Below are positions 1-13,869 of a DNA stretch of 64,000 nucleotides, one piece after another (within the stretch, counting starts at the first letter, position 1; the number at the start of each line of letters is the position of its first letter). The notes below the pieces were generated by a model. The model did no database searches, was not told the DNA's origin, and was given only the letters and a program-made list of their open reading frames with translations. Made by a program: the position numbers and the translations under genes. The stretch comes from Ulota crispa (lineage: Eukaryota > Streptophyta > Bryopsida > Orthotrichales > Orthotrichaceae): NCBI GenBank assembly GCA_963920765.1, contig OY987244.1:30298358-30362357 (forward strand). Reading direction: 5' to 3'.

Positions 1-2916
1 TGCAAATTTTGAAATTAAGAACTTTTTAAAAAGCTTAGACTAAAATAAACACCTCATTTGAATTTTATTACAAATTGATATACAAATCATAAACTATGAC
101 TTATCAAATTCTCAGCACTTTTTCATAGTTTGATTTTTTGACTTCAAAATTCAAACACTCATAACTTTTACATCAAAACTTCAAATCAAACTTGCAAATT
201 TATTTTGAAAAGAAATCACATAAGGAACAGCTTTTTCAAATTTCAATTCAAATCATACATACACAAAAAATTCTCTCTAATCAAAGTTTTGGGATTTCTT
301 CCTTCTTCCCACTAACACTTATACACTAACTTCTAACATACTAAAGAATCTCTCTTCCTTAATTTCGACCTTATCTAAGGTAGAGAAGTGGGGTACATTA
401 GCTCATGTTCCTCTCCATCCTAATTCTACTATAAATGTCAAATATTTTTTCTTTTCATATCTTTCCCATTCATTTTTAAATTCTTAGTATTTTTTTGTTT
501 TAACAAAAACAAAATATATGAGTCTTTCAAAACATCTAGATAAACATATAGAAAAAATCAAATTACAAAATAGACACCACCGTAAAGTGGTCGCGTGCTA
601 TTGCAAGCATATAACAACGTCAAACGCTTGTTTTCAGTTGCCAAATTGTAGACTTGGTTGGCTGGAGAAGCGATTGTTTCTGACTGCCTGCCGGTCCAAG
701 TTCAAATCTCATTGGACTCGTTGAGCGGTGATGGTGGCTTACTGCTTGGCAGTTAGTAATGCAGGAAATTAGCTTAACCAATCCACTACCTACCCTCCTG
801 AGCTGTGCATGAAATAAGACGGCGTAGCGCATTGAAATCTATGATTGCTGCGTTGTCATAAAACTGTGATTCTTACCACAATCACCATTTTTGCCTCGAC
901 TGTTGATTTATTGAAATTAACACAAACATAAATAAATAATGAGTATCTACATAATAAAGGGATTTCCATCATAACAACGGTCTTCTACGGATGTCTAATA
1001 AAATGTATGAAAAACTAAAATTTAAAATATTACTAAATAAACTGAATATCTCAAAGCCCTGATAAATTCAAAAGATATAATTTTAAAACAATTACAAAAA
1101 ATCATTACTATATATTCAATATTAAATTTTAAAGAAGATTTTTTGGTTTTTTTTCCCTGTACCATTGTATCAACTTCTTCCATGGCTTCATTTTCTATTT
1201 CAAAGTTGTTTGTTTCATTGATATCCTCAATCAAGTCTTCTATTGCAAGTTTAGGTTTGCATGGATGATTTTGTTAAGATCATTCTCCTTCTTTCTCTTT
1301 TCTCTATAATGACATACATGTCATCTTCAGCTTTTTTACTTTCTCCTTCCATCAATACATCAGTTTTTTCTTCTGTATGCAATGTATCCTTGACTTGTTT
1401 AGACTTTTTTTTTCGTTTTCTTTGTATAGTAATCATGTTATAGGAATCCTCAACTAAGATAGCACCATTGCATTTTTCTTTATGTTTGCTACTCAAAGCT
1501 CTTCATACTTTGTCAAAGGAGTGTCTTCACTTCTAACTTAAATAAAAGATCATGTTTTCTTTTTTTCAAGACTTTAGCAATCATTCTCACTAAAGAGGAC
1601 TGCTCCTTTACTTACCACCTTTCCTAGTTTAGATCCTCAAATGAGATCTCAAGTACCTTCAGTACTTGCTGAAACTCAAAAATATTTTTTACCATTTTCT
1701 TAGTCTATAGGCTGATTGCCAAACCAAATTATACACATCAATGTATTAAACTACCAAAAACATAATGCACTAGGGCAATCTCTATTTTGCATTATTATAA
1801 GAAAAATAAAATCAGAACAAATATAAAAAAGGAAATCAAATGTCATAAAAATCCAAATGCTAAAACACTACATAAACTAACCAGGTGCTTTATGTTGACA
1901 GTCTGAGGAATGGCTCTCAACATCTTGTTGACAATAAGCCCTAAAAATTGAAATGTTCCCAAGCTAAGCATATAAATTTCACATGTCTATCCTTCTAAAT
2001 AGCGTAAATATATTTACAGTATAAAAGCTACAAAAAAGGTGCACAGCTTTGCAATTTGATACTCAGCTTACAACCAATAAAAATGTCATCTTCTAGAAGA
2101 AAAAGATCCATGGTATAAAGCTTTAAAAGATGTGCATCAATTCTTCTTTTCCATCTCTTTTATATTAGATCTCAACATAATATGTTAGACTGGTTTATAA
2201 AGGAGTAGATAGAATTTTTACCTATTTGTCCAATAGGTATGGTTGTACCAACTCTTTAGAACTGTTAACAATGCTGGCGCACACAGCGCTCTCCTCAATT
2301 CTTCTCGCTGATTTCATCAATGGTGCTCTTAACAAAATGCTAGAATATATTGAAAGAATTGGACGCTACAAATAGTTTCATGGTATACTTGACATTAAAA
2401 ACACAAGAGAGTTAGCGTACAACTACAAGAACAACAATACACTTTGTCTAGGTGAGGTATGGCGCATGTCTTTCTTCAAAATTTGCTTCACACCTTTTCA
2501 GTTAATATAAATTCCAAAAATTGAATTGTTAGGCCTTTCTAACTTAGAGTCTTGGTCGAACTCTAAACTATTGCATGAACTTGAAAATTCTATGAATTAA
2601 AACATAAAAAGCGATCTACTGCTTGTAAAGCAAAGACTTGGAACTTGCAATGCGCCACCTTACATTAGTTTTATTTTTTATGTTTATTATCTTGATTTCT
2701 TTCAACTTGATTATGTACTGCGTGTAATTTTAGTGTGGGATTATGGGCTCTTACAATGATACAAGATTTTGTGATGTTTAAGGGTTTAGAATACAATGAA
2801 TCATTTTATATAAATAATGTTGTTTCTTATTGAAATCTAATTATAATTAAATATATCAAATTTTGCTACTTGTTTGTTTATAACAATTTCAATAATATTA
2901 TGTATAAATCACATGT
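1..2916. other. AT-rich intergenic DNA, no supported gene
   Basis: The open frames here are short, Lys/Phe/Ile-rich and low in complexity, as expected by chance in AT-rich DNA. None shows a recognisable domain. A slightly GC-richer patch around 590-830 carries a Pol III B-box-like string (GTTCAAATC near 701), but no cloverleaf or convincing A box can be drawn, so it is not called as an RNA gene. Confidence 0.5.
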
Positions 2917-2919
2917 ATA

Positions 2920-3081
2920 CACTAGTAGAAAACTTATTTTTTTTTGTTATTTTGATTGCATTGATAAGTGCGTTTTTTTGTTGATGTTTAACAAAAATCA
3001 ACAAATTTTTGTTGAACATCACAAACTACTACTTTCATCAATTCAACCAAAACAACAAAAAAACAAAGTTTTCTACTAGTG
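2920..3081. mobile_element. CACTA-type MITE, 162 bp
   Basis: The element starts with CACTAGTAGAAAAC and ends with the reverse complement GTTTTCTACTAGTG. The inverted similarity continues inward through T-rich arms to a short centre. The trinucleotide ATA flanks both sides (2917-2919 and 3082-3084), which fits the 3-bp target duplication of CACTA (En/Spm) elements. It has no coding capacity, so it would be a non-autonomous derivative. The termini and duplication are seen directly; the family assignment rests on the CACTA terminal motif. Confidence 0.75.
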
Positions 3082-3503
3082 ATAAAATATTGGTCTTCTT
3101 GAAACATATATATAATTTACATAACCATAACATTAAAAAATCCACATTAAATATTTATCTTGAATTGGTTTAATGTTATGAAACTTAAAACAAACAATTT
3201 TTTCTTTATTTAATTGTACAATGACAGTATAACACCTTTTAAAAAATAAGGGTCTTTTATAATTATCTATATGGTATAAAGTTATTTAAAAAAAAAAACT
3301 CTTTACATCTAAATATAACAAGTAAATTCTTTAAATTTTAAATAAAAATTATTTAAAAGGTTAATTAATAATAAATAAATGAAAAAAGAAATTGCAATTC
3401 ATTATAGTTAAAAAGAGAATATAGCTAAAATTTAGTTATCTGGCTTCTTACAAAAATGCACTTTGTGTCCTTATATAGATTTTTTTTTTTTTTGAAAAGC
3501 TTA

Positions 3504-4009
3504 GGGAAAATATCAAAAATGCCCCTCAATTCTTTCAAAATATCAAATATACCTCTGTATTATCTGAAATATCAAAAATACCGCTAGTTTCATGTCAAAA
3601 TATCAATTATACCCTTTGTTGTCTTTGAAAACATCTAATATCTTTAGTATTTTGTACTTCTTTAGAACAAATTTTTGTAAATATTGGGATGCCAACAAAA
3701 ATTACAAAATCTAGATGCAAGTTGCCTATAAGCCAAATCTTGTAGGCAAGTTTAATATAGGGTTTTTGCATTTAAGTTTATTGTGGCCATGTATTGACTA
3801 ATCTTAGTCAATGCCTTTGGTGCAAATGTGACTTACAAAAATTTTAGTAAAAAGGCATGAGAGAATTAAGAATGTTATTTGTTTTTGAAAATAACTAGGG
3901 GTATAATTGATATTTTGGCACAAAACCAAGGGTATTTTTTATATTTCAAATGATATAGGGGTATATTTGATATTTTGAAAGAATTGAAGGACATTTTTGA
4001 TATTTTCCC
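3504..4009. mobile_element. MULE-like foldback MITE, about 506 bp
   Basis: The left end GGGAAAATATCAAAAATG is mirrored by CATTTTTGATATTTTCCC at the right end. Imperfect inverted arms of roughly 110 bp carry a repeated phrase (ATATCAAATATACC and variants). The flanking 9-mers AAAAGCTTA and AAAAATTTA agree at 7 of 9 positions, compatible with a Mutator-type 9-bp target duplication. The ends resemble the GGGAAAATTTCATGG family found at 17.4, 18.1, 30.1 and 59.1 kb. No coding sequence is present. Confidence 0.6.
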
Positions 4010-5236
4010 AAAAATTTATTGATGTAATCTCTCAATTGATAATTGCATACAATATATCATAAGACAATGAAAACAAAATTTACAATAATAGTCAAGGTTG
4101 TAAAAACAAAAGCAACCTTTTATAGCTTGAATCATTAGCAAAACCATGTTATTATCAAATATATACCATGGTTATTGTATATTCACTTTGGAATTTGTAT
4201 TTACAATAATTATTTTACTTTGTCTATTTAATGTTGCTACTAAACTTTTGAATTTGTATAAATTGTAAGTAAATAAAAAGCCAAAATCTTTTATGTATTG
4301 ATTTGTAAATTTATCAAAAAAAAAAATTTTGGCATTTTAAATTGTATTAGTTTGACATTTTGAAACAAACTAATCTTCAAGATTTGGTTGCATAAATAAA
4401 TGTCCTTCATATTTTGAAAACTTCATGTTATAATATTAGAATGCATTTTGTACTTTTAAATAAACATGTTTGTTCATTACAAAGGGTTATTCTTTGGCCT
4501 TTTAAGATTTAATTAAGCATTCACTTATATAAAATACAATATTATCCCTTTGCATTTCAGTTAAGCGTCTTTTCAAATCAAAACCAAAGTTATCCTTTTA
4601 CTTTTTTCATTTTGATTGAGCATTTGTTTGAGATGAATTCAGAGTTGTGTTATATAAATCCCCACATGCAAATTTGAAGGATAGAAAAATGTAAATCCAT
4701 TTGCAATTTGCAAAGTGAAGTGAACCCCATTACTGTAGAACTCTTCTAAATTAACATGCAAGCTAATATGGTTGGGACTCCAAGAACCAGATTAGTTTAA
4801 GTAAGTTATTGGTTAATTTTGTGAAAAATAAATGAAGTAACCTTAATGTTAGTGCCAGGATAACATTACATTTAGCTTGATTTTTTTATATTATGGCCCT
4901 GACAATGAGGTTTGTGTTGTACATTAGTTTATAGAGCATATTAGTTTAGAGGGGTATTAGTTTAGGGAGGTTCTATTGTACATGTGTGTTCAAATCCACA
5001 AATACTCATAAGCACAACCAAAGCAAAATTCAATGTCATCACTTCAAGGTTTAGGGTACTCACTATTCACAAGGAGTAGTGTACCATATGCACTCAAAAA
5101 TTTTAAAAAACGACTTGATACTAATTTAGGATTCATTCATTCCAAATCTAGTTTAACTTGTAAAGGACCATGGCCTTTATTTTGTCAAAAGACACTCAAA
5201 ATTGCCACCTCTATGGCAAAGAGTAAAGAAGTTTGA
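4010..5236. other. AT-rich intergenic DNA, no supported gene
   Basis: No frame in this stretch has a recognisable protein domain and I see no clear inverted-repeat element. The small frame at 5033-5236 lies next to the truncated end of a TTAA element and looks like chance. Confidence 0.45.
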
Positions 5237-6072
5237 AAATTGGTATTTTTGCATATCTAACCATAGGATCTTGTACTATATTACTATAAAAATGTGTCAT
5301 AAAAAACTCCGGAACTTTGACCACACAAGTTGGAAGATATTTGCATTTAAAAAGTAAAAAATAGTTTTTTTTTGCACCTTGCATGACTAGATTATTTAAC
5401 TTTGAACTTTTTAACTTAAATTTTTTGCACCATAGAGTTTGGAATTCTATTTTTGCATAGTGGGAAGTTGAATTGGTAATCTTGGGAAAAACAAAAAAAC
5501 AAAAAATAATTAATTTTCATTCTTAAAAAAACATTAGGCAGAAGAAGGTATGCAATTGAATAAAAAAATTAAATTGCTAATAACCTTGCAATGGAATTGA
5601 AATGCAATGATCCCAATGGTGAGATTGTTCTAGAAAGCAAACTTCACCCTCTCCAACAATAATTTTTGAAAAAATGTTAAAATTGCATTCAAAAATGAAG
5701 TTTATAAGTTCTTTTTTCAAGAAGACGCTTGAATTGCCCAAAAAACAAGATTGTCCATAACTTTCTCATAACTAGTCCAAATGGAATGAATCAAAGCTTT
5801 AGATGTAGACAAAAATATAATTTATGAGAAAAAAAAAATCAAGTTTTTATAAGAATTTTTTTTGCTGCCTGGAGTCCCCAAATTTGTGCTTATTTGGGCA
5901 TAACTTTTGCTCCTTAGCATCAATTGGAATAAAAATTAGATGCCCACGCAGATTTTTGAATTCCCCATCTTCAATAAAAGTTTCAAAAAATTATGCAAAG
6001 TAGTTTGGTCATAGGTACATGCCCGAAATCCCATTTGTCCATTGAACAGACACTTGGTCCTTTAGGGGTTAA
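5237..6072 (-). mobile_element. TTAA-type (piggyBac-like) MITE, GGACC family, left end truncated
   Basis: The right terminus reads TTGGTCCTTTAGGGGTTAA and ends at the TTAA of 6069-6072. The internal sequence (TTTTTGAATTCCCCATCTTC, TACATGCCCGAAATCCCA) matches the intact copy at 33839-34776 in the same orientation. Towards the left the similarity fades near 5237 (a 'taggatcttgt' block homologous to 33948) and the left TIR is missing. The left boundary is therefore approximate. Confidence 0.6.
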
Positions 6073-6096
6073 AGATAGAGAAATAGATTCAACTAC

Positions 6097-6776
6097 TTAA
6101 TCCCTAATGGACCAAAGTCCCCTCCGGGGACTTTTGGGATTTTGGGTAGGCTCATGCAACCTCAAGTTTTTACATAATTTTTTGAAACTTTTTATGAGTG
6201 TGTATGAATGTATAAGGTTTGTTTGTGGGATGCAAAAAATCATGGGATTATGTCACCCGGTTCACAAGTTATGGGCTTATTTTGGCCAAGAGCAATTCAA
6301 GGGGCAGTTTGGGCAAGGGAGAAAATATTAACTTTGGAGGGGAGGGAGCAAGGAGGGTTGCCACATGTTGCTCTAGTGGTCCCCATTATTTTGTCATTGC
6401 CCCCTTTCATTTCCAATTAAGAGGTCAGATTGGGCTTTGGGAGCTTATAAATTTCAAAGATTTTGAGTTTTTCAACTTTTTTTTTTTGACATTTAAAATA
6501 CATGTTTATCTTCAAACACACCATTTGGATCTTCCAAATCTAGAAACATGTGGTGGGAAACTTGACTCAAAAATGTCATAGTGTATTGGCAAAATTGTTG
6601 TATAATGACATTGCAATATTTTTTAGGACGTGTTTTGTATCTTTGATTGCCTTGAAAATTGGTAAACATATGTCTAACTTGATTACCTATAAGATAAAAT
6701 TATAAATTCAAGGTTTTTAGTGCAAAAAAATCAGCAAATGGTGGTAAAAGCCATCTGAAATTTTTGGGCAAAATGG

Positions 6777-6811
<35 letters not shown>

Positions 6812-6990
6812 TTTCCTGTCATATGCTTAGAACTTTCAATCCGCACGGTCAAATGTCATGAAATTTTTAGTGATTCTTTTTCTACAAATGCATTACAAGA
6901 TTCTATTGTTGGATTTTCAAAAACAACATTTTTGTTGAAATTTTTGATGAATGTGGCAGTAGGGCAGTTTTGAGTGGTTTTTGGTAGAAA
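6097..6990 (+). mobile_element. TTAA-type MITE, GGACC family, right TIR lost
   Basis: The left terminus is TTAATCCCTAATGGACC, followed by a perfect short palindrome (AAAGTCCCC...GGGGACTTT) and then TTTTGGG, the signature of one end of this family. The body is homologous to the copies at 20033 and 31750. It ends in the family's GGCAGTTTTGAGTG block near 6960-6990, but no TTAA terminus follows. It lies head-to-head with the element ending at 6072, only 24 bp away. A run of about 34 A residues sits at 6776-6809. The frames at 6107-6581 lie wholly inside the element and are not called as genes. Confidence 0.65.
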
Positions 6991-8204
6991 ATGGAAAATT
7001 AGTATTTATAAATAAATACTAAAAAAATTTAAGTAATGCTTCATTTGAGAGTTTCATTATGTATGTTGATTGCAATCTCAAGATAAAATGCTTCCAACAT
7101 AATCAATACACAATCGCTGAAGAGTATCATAGTAATTTTAAATGTATTTTGTATTATACTTAATGTAGAAGCATAGATCATACCAAAACTCTTTGTTTAT
7201 GAAATAGAGTTGAAATATAAAAATTAATTAATTGAAATACAAATAACAAATATTTGAGACAAATTTATAATTTTATTTTTTATAATGGCTAAAGTGCTTC
7301 TTAATCTATAATGGTTATTATATTGGTGATGAATTTTTTTAATGTCACCTAATTAATTAGTTAGTTTTTAAATACTCTTAGATTCTACCGGAGCAAAAAT
7401 TACAATAGAATCAACAATTACTTTTGCCTTTATTTTTACAATTTTTATCATGTTTCATGATTTTAACATTGAAAGACTTAAAGGTTTCAATTTTAAATAT
7501 AAACAAAGCTTAGGAAATATTAAAGTACAATTTTTTTCATCATATCTTCTCACAACAGAAATTAGAATCATTAGCAATTGCTATCTCATTATTTCCATTA
7601 TTTTTTAAATATTAGAGCAAGATAATTTTTTGACAAAATAAATACCAACTTTCTTTGTTGTTGCTAAGTTGTGTTGGCAATAAATAAAGTTGCAAAATCA
7701 TAATGGATAAAATCTAATCATTACTCTCAATTAAATGAAGTGAATTTAAATTTCCATTTCAGCTACTTTAAATACAATAGCTGCATCCAATGTCCTAAAA
7801 ATGGGTTGTTTCATAAGTTTATGCAAAATCTAATAGATTGATCAATGAAAATCTCCAATGTAATACATTAAATTAAAATGTAAGAGATATAGTGAAGAGA
7901 AATTTGATAAGATAATTGTTATGAATTATGGTACCTTGAATTATAACAATGTGTAAACATCAAAAAACAAATTTACACAAAGATGATTCGGTACTTTTAT
8001 ATTATTATGCTAAACTTGAATTTTTGTTGACAAAAATATTATTAATAAAAAAAAGTATGACCAATATTTTTAATTAACCCAATTTTTATATTGAAAATAT
8101 TATCAAATTATTTGTGAACAAAATCTACTATGAAAGAACATCCTATTATATCCCATGAATTCATAGATGAATATATTATAATCTTCAACATACAAGTCTA
8201 GGTA
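6991..8204. other. AT-rich intergenic DNA
   Basis: Very AT-rich sequence with no supported gene. It stops abruptly at the TTAA of 8205, where base composition shifts to the GC-richer piggyBac relic. Confidence 0.5.
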
Positions 8205-9819
8205 TTAACCCTTAAATGCAAAGAGGGCTCCGTAATTCTCTTATTGTATGGTATGCATACGATGCTGGCTCGCAATTTCTAAGTCTCTAGACAACATTGT
8301 TGCAAAATTGGCTCCGATAGATGTGTTTTTCATGGTCTTGCACATTAGAAGAACCTGCTTCAGGATAGATCAGGTTCCGGATTCCTGAAGTGGCGGATGC
8401 CTTGGACGCCATGTACAACGGCAGATCACTCGGTGGTTTACAAATTTTGGTGTAGCATACGTCCTACGTGGGATGCCATATGCTGTTCGATACATGCAAT
8501 CGATGGTGGGAAGAAGTCATGTGGGTGGTGGAATCGTAATGGGAGTACTGGCATACGGTACAATTTGTACTGAAGGAGCATTCACGTAGTAATGGCTTTG
8601 CTACAAAACAAATTGATGGGAGGGGTAGGCAAAGATGCGGTTCTGGGACACGGTGAACCATCAATAGCATCTGCAAATTGGATTACGTCTAGGTTTGGGT
8701 ACGTAGCTGCCTTTGAGTTGGATTCTGCTAAAAGAATGCGCAAAGTGGGTGCTCTAGGCACTTATGCTTCCTACCGCGGTGGCCTTTGCTTGTGATGGTT
8801 GTGGCGCGCATTGTGAGAGAGCGGCTTAGCGTGAGAGTCACTACCCCTAGGCGGTGTAGGGCTTTTGCTTTTGCCCTTCACAGATTCTGAGCACCTCTAC
8901 AAGGTTGGTACACATTGGTGATTTCATTGAGGTAGGGTCAAGAAATCTAGATTTCACGCCCCCTTTAATCAAGTGGCTTCTTTGGGGTTGCAGGTTCTGA
9001 GTACAGCAGTGCAATACAAGTGGGTGGAGGATGGTGGTTGGAGCGCGGCCCCTACTCCAATTACAAATTGGTTCATTGGTGTAGGGAGGGTGGTGAGTAA
9101 CGCTTGTCCACAATGCTCAAGTTGTTCATGTTCTCAATGCATAGAATCACATCTAACTATGGACACGGGGTCGGCTAGGCCAAAGTCGCCCCAATTATGG
9201 ACTCGGAGTCGGGTGGACCGGAGTAGAAGCGGACATCCCTCACGAGCATTCTTGTACTTTGCAAACTTGTTAGTTTGTGGTGCAATGAACCAACAAGGTC
9301 CTTCATCCGCCCCAAGCTTGTGATCAAGTGTACCACCGCACAAGGTACATGTTGTTCTAATAAACATTGGACCAGAACGACCATATCGTCGATGATGCCT
9401 GTTGGGTTCACCGCACTTCCGACGAAGTCGATTGTTACCCACATGCACTGAACAAACTGCCAATACACTAGCCCCATCTCCGCGGTGGGGATTTCCATAA
9501 CACGGCAACATTGACACATAGACGCTGATGCATAAAAAGAAGCAACAAAACTCATCAAAAAATTTATAGTTTCCGGGATGCATTGTAGTAGGGATCCACG
9601 CTGAGGAACCTCATTAATTGTACAATAAGGTCCCAAGTCTCATTCAAAATATGGAAGGCTAGTGTTCTCTATAAGAATGCACTAGGTCTATTTCGGCCAC
9701 TTCCGATTACATGTTGCCACGATCCTCATAGTCCCTCCACCACTGCAATCCATGAAGTTCATCCAAACGGAACCTAGATACTAGCCCATTTGTGCTAGAA
9801 CTACTACTCCATGGCTTTC

Positions 9820-12800
9820 AACGGCGACGGCCGCATGTTCCAAATCCAAGTTGTGTGTGAGCCTTCATGTAACAGCAACCCTCACACGTAAACTTACAAC
9901 TATAGCCGCCGCAGTTTTGTTGAGTCCGTCGCCCGCATACTGAGCAGGCACGTCGCAAGGTGGGATGACCTTTGATACGGTGAAACGCAGGTTGGGTAAG
10001 AGTACGGAGTGGTCCTTGAATGGCCCCTGTTTCTAGATGGGAGCGAACAAGCTCAAGCGCCAAATTGAAATGCCATTGAAGCCTGGTCTGCAGTCTGCAC
10101 TGGGAGCCCAACGCAATGTGCATTTTCTTTATATAAAATGTAGCTATTCAAGCAAGATAAATCTAGAATGAACATTAGAATGTGATGCCACCATTTATGA
10201 GATTGTAATTAAACCGTGTAGTTACCTCGCTGTTGATCCACAACGTCAATTCCTTGCATGTTACTTTTGTACTCCAATAAGATGGGCTTGTCGGGAATTC
10301 CACCCTATCCCATTTGACCCAATGGCCGGCCATTGCACCTTCTCGCATGGGGTTTGTCGCTATGTTCAAAAGCCACACAGGCTTGGAGTCGATCCAACAA
10401 ATGGTTGAAACTGTCCTTGATCAATGCATTTTGGTGATGAGTGTCCTTCTTAGTGGTAGATTTGACTTGGGAAAACCTGCGAGCAACGTGGAGAATCCTT
10501 TCAATCCTTTCTTCACTGTGCCCATAGCGTAGAATCCTCGCTCTAACAGGCGCATAAACAGCTTCACTCCACTAAAGAAATTGTCGGGATGATAGTATGG
10601 CCGCGTTCTTCTATCCCACACACGGATTACAACATCGCATCTTCACCCACTAGTGCCCCCTCCTCGCATTCTCCACCAGCCTCCATGTAGACTAATACAT
10701 TCAAGACATACTTGCACATACAGTCACAGCTCACACATTACTCAACGTATTCCTCTATTTCTATGAAATCCTTAAAATCCCATCGCATTGTCAGACTTGT
10801 AGTGTCACACACCAACCACAAGGGTTACTTACAAAGCCAATATGCAATGCAGTCGACTCATCTAGAAACAAGCAACAGCCAGTAAGCAAGTAAGTGGCCA
10901 TTCCTTTCCGTTATTGACAAACATCATTTGAAACTATACAAAGAATATTGTTCGATGATTCTATGTTTGTTACCTCTTGCAAGCAATACTAACGCCCGGC
11001 CATTGCTAACACGCCGGCCTCGAAATTCAACAAACTTTGAAGGCATACAATGGTTGTATCCGACCATGCGGTTCGATCTGATGGACCATCCAGTCCAATC
11101 CCAGTACCCAGCCAAAGCAGTTCACATGGTCTGACTCTACAATCCGTTCCGGCCTGACAGCGGCAGCGGGCCAGCGGTGACAGTGAACTAGCGGCCATTA
11201 CAAATCCTTGACAGCAATTGCGGACCACGTTTGCTTACCACTAGAAAAGGTCGATATCGATTCTAAAAGCAAAGTCTTGTTTCATACACATGACGTTACA
11301 ACTTGCTCGCCTACTTAGGGAGCGGTTTAGACTCCCATTGACTTACCTAGAAGTAATGATTGCACATTATCAATGGCCAAATACGGCGTTGTCAAGTAGA
11401 AAGGAACGCGCTTCAGGGAACACTTGGAGTGTCTAGGTAGGACTGTCTCAGTGAATCAAGCAAGAGACAATATGCACACAGTCACTATCAAAGTAACTTT
11501 CCAAGATGATCAAAACATAAGAGAACAAAACACATCAAAATATGAATCAAGGTATATGAAAATATATTGTGATTTCAATGAACAACCCTCTCTCAAGTAG
11601 GGTTTCAGATATATACTATGGAGAAAGAATATAAAAGTAAAAGGTCATCGTCTACCCAAAATTAAACTCCAAAGTAAAAGCCTTCTAAACCATTAGTTTA
11701 CAAATCCCCCTTAAAATATACTTTAAGGAACTTTAGTTAACCAATACTTCTAAAAGGATGTTGCCTCATTAAAACTTTATCCGGGAAAACTTTACTAATC
11801 AAGGATAAAATCGCGGATGAAGGAAAAATAGTACAACACCTCACACATACTATAAACTAACAATTTTATTTGTTTTTACTATATGCCATGATTTACATCA
11901 TGACAGCGTGTTCATGGCAGGCACAAGACATTGAACTGAAGTTTCAAATTACAATTATTGCTCGCTGTGGTTTACTTTTAGTTTATTATATTCTCATGCC
12001 CTTGCATATAATATTTCATGGAATACTAGACATTAAAAGGTAAAAATCAGACTGCATTGTTTAGATGTGCACTTGGACTGGCTGGAGGCAAGGGCCCATA
12101 ATTTTATACCAAATTGCACCGGTTTTGACTTCATGTACTGACAAATGCCGCAATAGCGTTTTTTGTATGGGACCATTATCTCGTCCATTGTACAAATTGC
12201 CTCATTCTTGTAAGGGACTTGCTGATTCTTGAGAACCTCTCTAACATGGGGCGCACTTTGTCTATCTTGTTGTAAGTTGGGTCGTCCTCATCGGCTAGGG
12301 ATTGGTTGTCGACTAAGTGCACATAACACACTATTGCTTTGAATCGGTCTTGCAACATTACTGAAGTGATAATCGGACACTTGTAGAAGGGGTGCGTGTC
12401 CCAATACAATCTTTGGTGAGGCAGCACCTTCAGCTCCATGAGAATGAGCACACCAAACCAGCAGAGCAGCTCCTGCTCCGTTATGTCGATCCATCATGAC
12501 GGCCATTTGTCAGATGCCGGTGCTTGTGACTAACTTGATGTGCGTATCCGCAGAGCAAACATTCCAAGACAATTTAGTACTGTCAGAAATGAGCAAAAGA
12601 AACAAACAAAAACCAACCGTGTCACTATAGAAATATGAAAGGAAATGAACTAGAAAGTGAAGAGCATCACTTCTATACATGTGGAGACTATCTTAACGAC
12701 TTGGCCAACAAAAGGAGCAGAAAACAACCTTGGTTCAAAAGTTATGAGATTGTGCTGTAACCAGAAAAAAGAAGGGGGGTAACTTCCAATTTGTGAACAT

Positions 12801-13869
12801 GAAATTGATTGGTAGTGCCTAAACGTGGACGATAGATTGCGTATTGAAAGTACCGTTGCTACATAACAATATTCACCGGACTAGCAACGTAGTACGATAT
12901 AAAGAACATGAAAACAAACTAACAACGATCGCATTTTCAGACCTCTAGTAATGAAAGATAACATCTACAGCTATGACTTACATGCCCTGGTTCTACTCCA
13001 GCTAACATTACGAATGACAAGTTACAGACCCGGTTGTAGTATTGAGCACTTAGAATTCCGCAATAGTAAACTCCCAGCAATAAGTAGAACGACTCCTAGA
13101 CATGATATTGCAAGAGCCGACAATTTACAAAAGTGAATAGAGCACTCTCTCCAGTCTACCAAAACCAATCTTTGATTTGAATAGCACGTACAAACAAGGC
13201 TTTTGTAAGGAAGAGGATAGTAGGTTCAACATACCTGTTAGTCTCTTTGACAATCGGGCACAACGTCTCCAGAGGCCAAAACTTCATGAAGTACTCCAGT
13301 GGTCCAGTAGGTGCAAGCCGTAGCCTGCCGGTGGCTCCAAGGGGAGGTCCTTGAAATTCCCTATTCCTTATGAGTTCCAGCACTGGCTCTTGCCATTGGT
13401 CATCTACCCACATCTTCTCAAACAACCACGTCGAAGTATCCTCAATATCACGATACAACCCCAACTGGGACATAGGGAACTCTTCAAAGGAATGGATGGG
13501 TGATGCTGGCATGTCTCGGCCACTGCTGTTGGTGAAGTCTAAGTATTCCCTATACCAGTCAATGTCGCTGGAATCCGACAAGGAGCCCTCACTTGCAACA
13601 TCATATGGCGCAGGAGCTGCCAAGAAATCCAGCACTAGAAGTCTAGGGGGGAAATCCGTAGCCAGATAACGGCATACACCACAACCAACGGCTGGGCTAG
13701 TACAAGCGGGAGCTGGATGGCCCTGAACTTGAATATTCAATGACGGAGGGGGTGTATCGGCCCTTATGTCAACCGCATTTGTACTGCCAAACTGTATACC
13801 TCTTGAGAAATTTCCATTGCCACAATTTACTATGTCTATGGTAGTTGACGTGCCCAAGCCCCTGCACAT
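9820..13869 (-). pseudogene. piggyBac-type (DDE_Tnp_1_7) transposase, multiply broken
   Basis: Read on the minus strand, the piggyBac domain order is intact. An N-terminal region (13863-13220) contains EYFMKFWPLETLCPIVKETN, followed by a plausible GT intron after 'ETNR'. Next come the ELLCWFGVLILMELKVLP and LYWDTHPFY segment and the RFKAIVCYVHLVDN segment (12470-12220). The first catalytic Asp is in TMDEIMVPYK (near 12184), the second in HPDNFFSGVKLF (near 10584) and the third in QGIDVVDQQRG (near 10246), followed by SHKWWHHI. The C-terminal end has a Cys/His cluster (CSVCGRR...C..TCEGCC, about 9960-9870). It is dead as written: I see in-frame stops near 12496 and 10207 and frame changes near 12215, 10635, 10270 and 10085. 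An acceptor-like TGTGCAG just before 13863 suggests further 5' exons between 14 and 15.6 kb that I cannot identify. Confidence 0.85.

Noticed and set aside
650-725. Possible tRNA or tRNA-derived SINE
   Set aside because: GTTCAAATC resembles a B box and TCCAA/TTGGA can pair, but no A box, anticodon arm or acceptor stem can be drawn and no second copy is seen.
1251-1496. Lys/Glu-rich 81-aa minus frame with coiled-coil look
   Set aside because: Low-complexity AT-rich DNA open on both strands (also +1261-1443). No start context or homology is evident.
6107-6581. Overlapping plus frames of 70-120 aa
   Set aside because: They lie wholly inside a TTAA MITE and are not conserved in the other copies of the family.
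9134-9636. Two overlapping 150-aa minus frames downstream of the piggyBac C-terminus
   Set aside because: Two different frames are open over the same bases and neither resembles a known domain. They may be decayed element sequence, but I cannot support a gene.
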